Assembly: GCA_026004195.1 (NCBI GenBank)
Contig: BPIQ01000002.1
Coordinates: 124,001 to 188,000 of the forward strand
Direction of reading: 5' to 3'
Length of the DNA: 64,000 nucleotides
Source: Candidatus Binatia bacterium
Lineage (GTDB): Bacteria; Desulfobacterota; Binatia; HRBIN30; BPIQ01
Part shown: positions 57,184 to 64,000 of the stretch, one piece after another
How positions within the stretch are numbered: position 1 is the stretch's first letter
Layout: each line of letters starts with the position of its first letter
Program-made: the position numbers and the translations under genes
Notes under the pieces: generated by a model
Seen by the model: only the letters and a program-made list of their open reading frames with translations
What the model was told of the DNA's origin: nothing
Database searches by the model: none

Positions 57184-58530
57184 TCAGGTTAACCTGCGAA
57201 CGGTAAAACGTCGTTTACTCAAGGGCCGACTCTCTCCGATCTTGTCTTTCGGACCCACGACAACGACGAAGAGGCTTTCGGGGTGCAGGAACTCCCGGGC
57301 GAGTTCGGCGACGAGCTTGCGGTCCACGGCGTTCACCTTTTCCACGAAGCGCGAAACGTAGTCTTCCCCCAATCCGAAAAACTCCGAGCGGGCCAAAAAT
57401 CCGGCCAACTCCGTGTTGCTGTCGAGCCTCAACGCGAAGCTGCCCGTGAGGTACCTGCGGGCGTCCTCGAGCTCTTCCCGGCTCACCCCTTCTCGACGGA
57501 TTTCGAGAAGCTCGTGTTTCGTCGTCCGGATCGCCTCCTCGACCGAGGAAGGCTTCGTCTGGAGCACGACCCGAAAACTCCCGCCGAGTTTGCGCGACAC
57601 GAGCTCGGAGTACACCGCATAGGCAAGCCCCGCCTCGGTGCGGATCGAACGGAAAAGACGGGAAGAGAACGCACCCCCGCCGAGAATCTGATTGAGAACG
57701 AGAAGCGCCTCGAACTCGGGCGCACGCCGGCTCACGCCTCGGTGCCCGATCACGATGTGCGCCTGCTCCGTGGGCTTGTCCACGACGATCGTGCGCGGCT
57801 CCGTGGATTCGGGCTCGCGTACCTCCGCGCCCTCCCCCTCCGCCCTAGGCCACGACCCGAAGTGGCGTTCCACCAGCGCTTCCACGTCCTCTCGCGTGAT
57901 GTCTCCGACGGCGACGACGATGGTGCGTTCGGGCCGGTACCACCTCCGGTAGAACGCTTCCACGTCGTCCCGGTCGAGCGCCGAGACGCTCCCGGGCCAG
58001 CCTTCGACCGGGTGGCCGTAAGGCCCCGCACCGTGCAGCGCATGTTCGAACGTCCGGAGAGCCACGCTGGCCGGGTCGTCTTCCTCCGCCCGGAGAGAAC
58101 CGAGGAGGACCTCCTTGCGCCGCTCGACCTCGGCGCCCGAGAAAGCAGGCTCGAGCATACTCTCGGCCAGAAGCGCGAAGGCCTCCTCCGCGTGGCGGCG
58201 CAGCGTGGTCATCCGGAGCCACGCGTAATCCTTGTCGGCCCCGGTCGAGAACCTGGCTCCCCAGGCGTCCACCGTCCGGGCGACTTCCCTCGCCGACCGC
58301 CGCTTCGTGCCCTCGTTCAGAAGGTCGGCCGTGAGGTTGGCAAGCCCTTCCCGCCCGGGCGGATCGAGCCGGGAGCCCGCCTCGACGAGCACCTGAAAGA
58401 CCACCATGGGGACCGCGTGCGACTCCTCGACCCGCACGCGGATCCCGTTCCCGGTCTCGAAGCGCACCCCTGCGGCGGCGCACACGCCCGCCGAGAAAAG
58501 GACGAGCAGAAAAGCCCGGGCCGTCCTCAC
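57184..58530 (-). CDS. M16-family peptidase, inactive-type subunit
   Basis: 448 residues. A signal peptide (LLVLFSAGVCAAAG) is followed by two M16 halves. The HXXEH zinc motif of active members is missing: the equivalent region reads GREGLANLTADLLNEGT. Conserved parts of the fold include GDITREDVEALV, AHIVIGHRGVSR and LGGGAFSSRLFRSIRTEAGLAYAVYS. Such inactive partners form heterodimers with an active M16 protein, here encoded directly upstream (GTGA overlap). The location is periplasmic. Confidence 0.9.
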   Translation of the reverse strand: MRTARAFLLVLFSAGVCAAAGVRFETGNGIRVRVEESHAVPMVVFQVLVEAGSRLDPPGREGLANLTADLLNEGTKRRSAREVARTVDAWGARFSTGADKDYAWLRMTTLRRHAEEAFALLAESMLEPAFSGAEVERRKEVLLGSLRAEEDDPASVALRTFEHALHGAGPYGHPVEGWPGSVSALDRDDVEAFYRRWYRPERTIVVAVGDITREDVEALVERHFGSWPRAEGEGAEVREPESTEPRTIVVDKPTEQAHIVIGHRGVSRRAPEFEALLVLNQILGGGAFSSRLFRSIRTEAGLAYAVYSELVSRKLGGSFRVVLQTKPSSVEEAIRTTKHELLEIRREGVSREELEDARRYLTGSFALRLDSNTELAGFLARSEFFGLGEDYVSRFVEKVNAVDRKLVAELAREFLHPESLFVVVVGPKDKIGESRPLSKRRFTVRRLT

Positions 58531-59972
58531 CGATCTCGCTCCCGGACGTCGGACCTTCGCACGACCGTGACGGGCCTTTCCGCGCCCGCGCCGTGCGGCT
58601 TCGGGGCCGCCGGTGCCTTCCCGGTCCGCTCCGGCGAGAGGACGCCCACCGTCCGATTCTTTCGGACCAGGTACCGCCTCGCCACTTCTCTCACGTCCTC
58701 GGCGTCGACGGCACGAACCGCCGGAAGGTACCGGTCGAGAAGCCGCCAGTCGCCGAGAAGTTCGTGCTCGCCGAGGAGCATGGCCTGGTAGAACAACGAG
58801 TCCTGCGCGAAGACGAAGTCCGCCTCGAGGGCGGTCTTCGCCCTCTCGAGCTCCTCCTCGCCTACCTGCTCTTCCCGGAGCCGCGCCACCTCGGCGAGAA
58901 GGTGTCTCTCGAGTTCCGCGACCGGGACACCGGGAAGCGGCTGGGCGTGGAGGACGAAAAGCCCCGGGTCGAGCGAGGTCCGGTCGTACGAAGCCGTGGC
59001 GAAAAGGGCCTTGCGCTTACGGTAGACGAGCCTGTCGTAAAGACGGGAACTCTTCCCCTGGGCCAGGATCGCGGCCAGGACTTCGAGAGCAGCGCTGTCT
59101 TCGTGGAGGGCGTTGGGGACGTGGTAGGCGACGGCCACGTAGGGTAGTTCCGCGGGCCGCCCGAGCTCGACGCGCCTTTCGCCTTCCTGGGGCGGTTCGA
59201 CGGCGCGCACGGGCGGAACCTCCTCCGGCCCCTCGAGCCGGCCGAAGAGCCGCCGCACTTTCCGGAAGACGTCGTCGGCGCGGACGTCTCCCACGACGAC
59301 GAGAAACGCGTTGGCCGGCCCGTAGTAGCTCCGGTAGTACTCGCGCAGGTCCTCGACCGTGGCCTTGCCGATGTCGTCGCGCCATCCGATGACGGGCCAC
59401 TGGTAGGGATGCGCGAGGTAGGCCGTGGCGGAAAGGAGCTCGAAAAGCTCGGCAGCCGGACGGTCCTCGTTGCGGAGGCGTCGCTCTTCTTCCACGACGG
59501 AACGTTCGGTCTCGAAGGCTTCCTCCCGCAGCAAGAGGTGACGCATCCGGTCGGCCTCCATCGAAAGAACGACGTCGTAGCGGTCGCTCGCGATGCTCGC
59601 GAAGTAGACGGTCGCGTCCCGCATCGTGAAGGCGTTGTCCTCGCCGCCGTTCCTCCGGACGATCCGGGAGTACTCCTCGGGTCCGAGCTTCTTCGTTCCC
59701 TGGAACATCATGTGTTCGAGAAGGTGCGAGAGCCCGGTGTACCCCGGCCGCTCGTTCCGGGAGCCGACGCGATACCAGAGTTGCAGGACCGCCACCGGAG
59801 CTTTGTGGTCCTCGAGGACCAGGACCCGCAAACCGTTCGGCAGCTCCCTCTCACGGACCCGTTCCGCGTACGTCGCCCCCGCGAAGCTCGGGGACGCACA
59901 GCCCACGAGCAGAGCCGCCGACCACAGCGCGCGGGCGAGCCCGCCACCCCACCGCCGCGCGCTCACGTTCAC
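58527..59972 (-). CDS. M16-family zinc peptidase, active subunit
   Basis: 481 residues with an export signal ending near GCASPSFAGA, possibly a lipoprotein (LLVGC). The inverted zinc motif HLLEH is in GLSHLLEHMMFQGTKK, with a distal Glu in the AAELFELLSATAY helix. The second half carries LPYVAVAYHVPN and SSRLYDRLVYRKRKA. It cleaves peptides inside a closed chamber shared with the inactive subunit encoded next. GTG start, overlapping the topoisomerase gene stop. Confidence 0.92.
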   Translation of the reverse strand: MNVSARRWGGGLARALWSAALLVGCASPSFAGATYAERVRERELPNGLRVLVLEDHKAPVAVLQLWYRVGSRNERPGYTGLSHLLEHMMFQGTKKLGPEEYSRIVRRNGGEDNAFTMRDATVYFASIASDRYDVVLSMEADRMRHLLLREEAFETERSVVEEERRLRNEDRPAAELFELLSATAYLAHPYQWPVIGWRDDIGKATVEDLREYYRSYYGPANAFLVVVGDVRADDVFRKVRRLFGRLEGPEEVPPVRAVEPPQEGERRVELGRPAELPYVAVAYHVPNALHEDSAALEVLAAILAQGKSSRLYDRLVYRKRKALFATASYDRTSLDPGLFVLHAQPLPGVPVAELERHLLAEVARLREEQVGEEELERAKTALEADFVFAQDSLFYQAMLLGEHELLGDWRLLDRYLPAVRAVDAEDVREVARRYLVRKNRTVGVLSPERTGKAPAAPKPHGAGAERPVTVVRRSDVRERDR

Positions 59973-61879
59973 ACGTCCACGTCGTCGACTTTCCCCGCCC
60001 GTTCCATGATGAAACGGAAACGAGGCTCGACGTCCTTTCCCATCAGCGTCTGGATCGTCCGCTCCGTGTCTTCTTCGTCGTCCACGACCACGCGCAAAAG
60101 CGTCCTCTTCCGCGGGTCGAGCGTCGTTTCCTTGAGCGTCCGCGGATTCATCTCCCCGAGCCCCTTGAAGCGCTGGACCGTGACCTTCCTGCCGTTACAG
60201 GCCCGCAGGATCCGATCCTTTTCCGCGTCGTCGAGAGCCCAGTGCACTTCCGATCCCACCTCGATCTTGTAGAGGGGGGGCTGCGCGAGGAAGACGTGGC
60301 CGCGGCGGAGCAGCTCGGGCATGTGGCGGTAGAAAAACGTGAGCAGGAGCGTGCAGATGTGGTGACCGTCGGAATCCGCGTCCATGAGAAGGCAGATCCG
60401 ATGGTAGCGCAGCTTCTCGATCCGGAAGTCTTTTCCCGACCCGCACCCGAGAGCGGAGACGATGTCCCCGAGCTCCCGGTTGGCGAGCACGCGGGAAAGC
60501 GAGGCTTGCTCGGCGTTCAGGACCTTCCCCCGCAGCGGCAGCACGGCCTGGAACTCCCGGTCCCGGGCTTGTTTGGCCGAGCCGCCCGCCGAGTCTCCTT
60601 CCACGATGAAAAGCTCGCTCACCCTCGGGTCCGTGGAGCTGCAGTCCGCGAGCTTGCCCGGCAGGTTGAGGCGATGCGAAACGCTCTTTCTCTGCACCGC
60701 CTCGACGGCGGCCCGCAGCGCCGCTCTCCTGCGGGCGGCTTCGAGAACCCTGCGGGCCACGGCCTGCCCCTGCGAGGGGTGCCCCAGCAGAAAGTTCTCG
60801 AGCTCGGTCCGCACCGCCGTCTCGACGCGCGCCGCCACCTCGGGGTTGTTGAGCCTTTCTTTGGTCTGGCCCTGGAACTGCGGGTCCCGGAGGTAGACGG
60901 AAAGCACGGCCACGAGCCCCTCGCGCGTGTCCTCGGCCGAGAGTGAAAGCCCTTTCGGCACCGCGTTCCGTACGGAAAGGTAGTTGCGAAGGGCCTTGGA
61001 AATCCCCGAACGCAGCCCCGCCTCGTGCGTCCCGCCCGAGGGCGTGGGAATCCCGTTCACGAAGGAGAGCACCTGCTCGCCCGCCTCTTCGGTCCAGGTG
61101 AGAGCGCACTCGATGCGGACGTCGCCCTCCCGCTCGAAGGAAAAGACGTCGGCCACGGCCACCCTGGCTCCCTCGGCCACGAGGCTTTCCACGTACTCCG
61201 GAAGCCCCCGCTCGCGCCGGAACTCTTCCCGCGTCGCCTGCGCCCGGTCCTCGAAAACCAGCGTGAGGCCCCTGTGGAGGTAGGCGCGGGACCGCAACCG
61301 CTCGCGGATCCAGTCGGGCCGGAACTTGGTCACGGGAAAAATTTCCGGGTCGGCCCGGAACGTGATCGTCGTTCCGTGTCCGCGAGCGGGACCGAGCCGC
61401 CGGAGCCTCGTCGTCGCCTTGCCGCGCGCGAAGCGCTGCTCCCAGCGCGATCCGTCTCGCCGGACCTCGGCTACGAGCAGCTCGCTCAGTGCCGTGACGA
61501 CCGACGCCCCCACTCCGTGGAGGCCACCCGAACGGTAGTAGCTCCGGCCACCGAACTTGCCGCCCGCGTGGAGCGTCGTGAGGATGAGCTCGAGCGCCGG
61601 CTTGCGGTAGCGGGGGTGGACGTCCGTGGGAATCCCTCGACCGTTGTCGCTCACCGTGACGGTCTCGCCGTCCTCGTGGAGAACCACCTCGACGCGGTCG
61701 GCGAAACCGTTGATGGCCTCGTCGACGGCGTTGTCGAGAATCTCCCAGAGGAGGTGGTGGAGCCCCACGGCATCCACGCCGCCGATGTACATGCCCGGCC
61801 GTTTCCGGACGGGCTCGAGGCCCTCGAGGACCTCGATTTCCCTGGCCGTGTACCGACCCTTTTCTCTCGCCTTCGCCAC
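59969..61879 (-). CDS. parE: Type II topoisomerase B subunit (ParE/GyrB)
   Basis: 636 residues. GHKL ATPase motifs: LWEILDNAVDEAINGFA, TVSDNGRGIPTD, YRSGGLHGVGASVVTALS and the QTK loop GQTKERLNNPEV. Toprim domain: FIVEGDSAGGSAKQARD, LPLRGKVLNAEQA and the metal-binding ICLLMDADSDGHHICTLLL. The end is RFKGLGEMNPRTLKETTLD. The A subunit is not adjacent. The MDADSDGHHI form and the short length suggest ParE or a second GyrB. Starts with GTG. Confidence 0.9.
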   Translation of the reverse strand: MAKAREKGRYTAREIEVLEGLEPVRKRPGMYIGGVDAVGLHHLLWEILDNAVDEAINGFADRVEVVLHEDGETVTVSDNGRGIPTDVHPRYRKPALELILTTLHAGGKFGGRSYYRSGGLHGVGASVVTALSELLVAEVRRDGSRWEQRFARGKATTRLRRLGPARGHGTTITFRADPEIFPVTKFRPDWIRERLRSRAYLHRGLTLVFEDRAQATREEFRRERGLPEYVESLVAEGARVAVADVFSFEREGDVRIECALTWTEEAGEQVLSFVNGIPTPSGGTHEAGLRSGISKALRNYLSVRNAVPKGLSLSAEDTREGLVAVLSVYLRDPQFQGQTKERLNNPEVAARVETAVRTELENFLLGHPSQGQAVARRVLEAARRRAALRAAVEAVQRKSVSHRLNLPGKLADCSSTDPRVSELFIVEGDSAGGSAKQARDREFQAVLPLRGKVLNAEQASLSRVLANRELGDIVSALGCGSGKDFRIEKLRYHRICLLMDADSDGHHICTLLLTFFYRHMPELLRRGHVFLAQPPLYKIEVGSEVHWALDDAEKDRILRACNGRKVTVQRFKGLGEMNPRTLKETTLDPRKRTLLRVVVDDEEDTERTIQTLMGKDVEPRFRFIMERAGKVDDVDV

Positions 61880-61977
61880 GGCTCTACCGCCTCCTCCGCC
61901 GAGAGAAGGTTAACCGATTTCGCCGCTCGGCGCACCCGGCCGAGCCGGGGTTTTCTCGGAATTCGGCCCCCGCAGCC

Positions 61978-62466
61978 TCACCCCTCGCGTTTCATGGGGG
62001 GGTGGTAGAGAACGATCATCCTGTAGAGAAGTGCGGGCTTTTCGTCGTTGCCGACGACGTGCACGGCGATTTCCTGCGTGACCTGCGTGCCCTTCGGGTG
62101 CGGCTCCACGGCCACGAGCCGCGACCGCGCGCGGATCTTGCTACCGGCGGGCACCGGCGAAATGAAACGCAACTTGTCGGCTCCGTAGTTCGTCGCGTTT
62201 CCGTACCCGACGATGCGGAAGTCCGAACGGCTGCGCAGCGTGGGAAGGAGACTGAGCGTGAGGAAACCGTGGGCGATCGTGGTCCCGAAAGGGCTTTCCC
62301 GCTTCGCCCTCTCGACGTCCACGTGGATCCACTGGTGATCGCCGGTCAGCTCCGCGAACTTGTCGATCATCTCCTGCGTCACCTCCACCTCCGGCCCCCA
62401 GTCGCTCCACTCTTCGCCGATCTTCTTGCGCAGGCCCTCGATGTCGTCGAAACGAATTTCCTCCAT
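61978..62466 (-). CDS. MaoC-family (R)-enoyl-CoA hydratase-like protein
   Basis: 162 residues of the hot-dog fold. The hydratase motif is present: MIDKFAELTGDHQWIHVDVERAK, followed by GTTIAHGFLTLSLLP and GADKLRFISPVPAGSKIRARS. It hydrates trans-2-enoyl-CoA to the (R)-3-hydroxy form, or acts on related thioesters. GGAGG lies before the ATG at 62466. A perfect palindrome lies just upstream. It is not next to other fatty-acid genes, but the window has three crotonases and a ligase. Confidence 0.92.
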   Translation of the reverse strand: MEEIRFDDIEGLRKKIGEEWSDWGPEVEVTQEMIDKFAELTGDHQWIHVDVERAKRESPFGTTIAHGFLTLSLLPTLRSRSDFRIVGYGNATNYGADKLRFISPVPAGSKIRARSRLVAVEPHPKGTQVTQEIAVHVVGNDEKPALLYRMIVLYHPPMKREG

Positions 62467-62485
62467 CGGATTCCTCCACGGGTAG

Positions 62486-62497
62486 CGGAACGTTCCG
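62486..62497. promoter_or_regulatory. Operator-like palindrome upstream of the MaoC gene
   Basis: CGGAACGTTCCG is a perfect 12-bp palindrome, 20 bases before the ATG. It lies between GTGACA and a GCTACC box. It may be a regulator site. Confidence 0.4.
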
Positions 62498-62538
62498 ACG
62501 TTTTCTGTCACGCGCCCGCGCGGGGCGCAAGCTCGCCC

Positions 62539-63394
62539 TCAGGACTCGCGCCCGAAGCGAAGGGCCACGCCGCCCCCGAGTCCCCAGTCGGCGGCGTCGT
62601 CCGTCGCCCCTTTGAAGCCCGGCCACGCGCAACGTGATGTAGTCGAGGACCCAGTCGATCCCCGGGGCCACGGAAAAGATGTGCCGCTCGTCCCCGTCGA
62701 ACTGGTGGAGCCCCACGAGCTCGAGCCGCAAGAAAATGTCGGGAGCCAGAGCCACCATGGGGCTCACGTCCCAGTTGAACACTTCGCCGACGGGCGACTC
62801 GAAAAATTCGTAGCCCACGTGCCCGGCGAGCGCCACGTTGCCCGTGGCATACCGGAAGGAGGCAAAGGGGTTGTAGCCGTGTTCGGGAATTCCCATCCCG
62901 CAGGTCGCGCCCACGCCGTCGCAGGGGACCCGCTGGCTGTCGTCCGCCGTCTCGGCCTGGAACTCGAAACCCACGGTGAGCGCGAGAAAATCGTCGGGAG
63001 CCGCGAGCCCTTCGAGCGTAGCTACGTTGTACTTTCCCCAGATACTGATGTCCCCGACGCCGAGCTCCTGTCCCACGTCACCGCGCGGGTCCAGGTTCAC
63101 GATCGGCACGTCCACGCCCAACTCCGCCCGGGGCCAGACGCCTACCGTGACGAGGAAGTCGTAGTTGTGGATGTCGATGCGCTCGAACTTCCGGAACACC
63201 TGTCCGGAGAACTCGCCCCGCAGCTGCCGGTGTCCGATCACCAGGGCGTCCTTCAGGTAGTTGCCCGAAAAAGCCGGCTCGACGCGAAGGGGAGAAAGTC
63301 GGGCCGACCGGCCGAGAAGCGGCTCGGCGGCCCAAGAGGCCGCCGCCCAAAACACCACCACGAGAACCCAGACCACTCGTTCGCGCGTTTTCAT
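62539..63394 (-). CDS. Outer-membrane beta-barrel protein (one frameshift)
   Basis: The signal peptide ends WAAASWAAE. The body alternates polar and hydrophobic residues like a barrel: YDFLVTVGVWPRAELGVDVP, LGVGDISIWGKYNVATL, FLALTVGFEFQAET, NVALAGHVGYEFFE and DIFLRLELVGLHQF. Near 62615 one extra G (CCGGG for CCGG) breaks the frame. Removing it gives the final strands FKGATDDAADWGLGGG and VALRFGRES with a stop at 62539, 284 residues. The function may be a channel or transport of hydrophobic compounds. GGAGGGGAAG precedes the ATG. Confidence 0.8.
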
Positions 63395-63434
63395 CTTCCC
63401 CTCCCTTCCCGGGCAAGTACGCCGCCCGCACGCC

Positions 63435-63463
63435 ACTAGCACGAGGCACGGTCACTTTGTCAA
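63435..63463 (-). promoter_or_regulatory. Promoter of the outer-membrane protein gene
   Basis: A perfect TTGACA and GCTAGT at 17-bp spacing, about 40 bases before the ATG at 63394. Confidence 0.6.
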
Positions 63464-63527
63464 GCACAACGGGCCATTTTCGGCGGCCCCGGGGAGCCGG
63501 AAGGCCGTCGTGCCTGCGAAATCCCGA

Positions 63528-63557
63528 TTGACATACGCCTGCGGGGGAGAGTATTCG
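63528..63557 (+). promoter_or_regulatory. Promoter of the right-edge secreted protein gene
   Basis: A perfect TTGACA and TATTCG at 18-bp spacing, ~60 bases before the ATG at 63618. No other gene is seen between 63395 and 63617. Confidence 0.6.
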
Positions 63558-63617
63558 CGAAGCTAGGGCCGCTCCCGCCTCTCGGCGGGTTTTTCGGCCC
63601 CAAGGGGGGAACGGACG

Positions 63618-64000
63618 ATGCGCAAAACGGCTCTGGTCATCTCGCTCGTGGCTCTGGTGTGGCCCGCCCCGGGTCACGCCGTGTGCAACCACTGCACGGC
63701 GGAGCAAGTGACGCTCGACACGGCGAAAAAGCTCCTCCCCGGCGGAAGCGACGCCATCGGTGGAGTCGGCGACTGGTACCTGAGCAACGACCGCGTCGAA
63801 GCCGTCATCGACGACATCGCGACGGTGGACATCGACGTCGCGGGCGGCGGGACCGTCTCCGTGGACCGTACGTCGTCCAACGCCGTGGCGACGGGCGGCA
63901 CGCTCATCGATCTCGGGCTCCGCAAGAAGAGAAACGACCAGCTCCCGCAGAGCTTCAACGTCGGAGGGCTGAGCATCGACAACGTATTCTTGTTCCGGCA
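63618..64000 (+). CDS. Partial secreted protein (cut by right edge)
   Basis: At least 127 residues. The signal peptide ends PAPGHAV, then CNHCTAEQVTLDTAKKLLP, GGVGDWYLSNDRVEAVIDDI and VDIDVAGGGTVSVDRTSSNA. AAGGGGGGAACGG precedes the ATG. The CNHC near the mature start may bind metal or form a disulfide. No family can be named from this fragment. It is divergent from the outer-membrane protein gene. Confidence 0.8.
   Translation, partial: MRKTALVISLVALVWPAPGHAVCNHCTAEQVTLDTAKKLLPGGSDAIGGVGDWYLSNDRVEAVIDDIATVDIDVAGGGTVSVDRTSSNAVATGGTLIDLGLRKKRNDQLPQSFNVGGLSIDNVFLFR

Noticed and set aside
1-64000. tRNA, rRNA, transposase, integrase or prophage genes
   Set aside because: None was recognised in the intergenic spaces or proteins. 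A covariance-model scan was not possible here.

Overview
The window is 64 kb of GC-rich DNA from a Gram-negative bacterium. The envelope evidence includes outer-membrane-type lipoproteins, an RND efflux pump, a beta-barrel porin-like protein, Sec export and a class A penicillin-binding protein. Gene content and style resemble deltaproteobacterial or Binatota-like lineages: TPT-rich linkers, Cys-framed EF-hand pairs, CGDG..EECDDG motifs, a MenB/BadI-type crotonase, desulforedoxin-like microproteins and an inositol-phosphate synthase. Sequence alone does not fix the phylum. I saw no rRNA, tRNA, CRISPR array, insertion sequence or phage gene.

Region 1 (1-15.9 kb) is an island of secreted or surface proteins, all on the minus strand. 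It holds a DNRLRE protein running off the left edge, a PKD lipoprotein, an FG-GAP repeat protein and two related small secreted proteins. It also holds two lipoproteins carrying near-identical cohesin-like domains, and two secreted proteins with Cys-framed EF-hand pairs that look dockerin-like. Three proteins share a C-terminal domain containing TIPLTTG or TIPQTTG. Several of these genes are broken by single-base indels. Repeat copies and paralogues place some of those indels almost to the base. Outside one heavily disrupted gene, nearly all are +1 insertions, which suggests assembly error at least as much as decay.

Region 2 (16-25.4 kb): a minus-strand run encodes an ACT-domain protein, PBP1A, a zinc-ribbon protein, DUF493, AmmeMemoRadiSam protein B and PtsP. 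On the plus strand are infC and a membrane M28 peptidase, with purN opposite.

Region 3 (25.3-35 kb) is an acyl-CoA and efflux region. It has a desulforedoxin-like microgene next to a crotonase and an acyl-CoA ligase. A second crotonase has its 3' end overwritten by a ~92-bp tandem repeat. It is followed by a second desulforedoxin-like microgene, a YgfZ-like folate protein, an RND pump with its adaptor, and a MenB/BadI-like enzyme.

Region 4 (35-47.4 kb): an operon of GT2, an unknown protein, an SPL-like radical SAM protein, murI and a SecA with a very large coiled-coil insertion. Then come inositol-1-phosphate synthase, a UDG4/NfeD/slipin operon and a zinc-dependent phospholipase C family protein that may be leaderless.

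Region 5 (47.4-64 kb): a tightly overlapping seven-gene operon (DUF971, Mrp, CDP-alcohol transferase, small membrane protein, UPF0104 protein, CoaBC, DUF4416) lies divergent from a polyprenyl diphosphate synthase. Next are an M48/TPR peptidase, an orphan histidine kinase, a topoisomerase II B subunit followed by an active/inactive M16 pair, a MaoC protein, an outer-membrane protein and a partial secreted protein at the right edge. Several intergenic regions carry TTGACA-like boxes about 15-18 bp from GCTA-containing or TA-rich -10 boxes.
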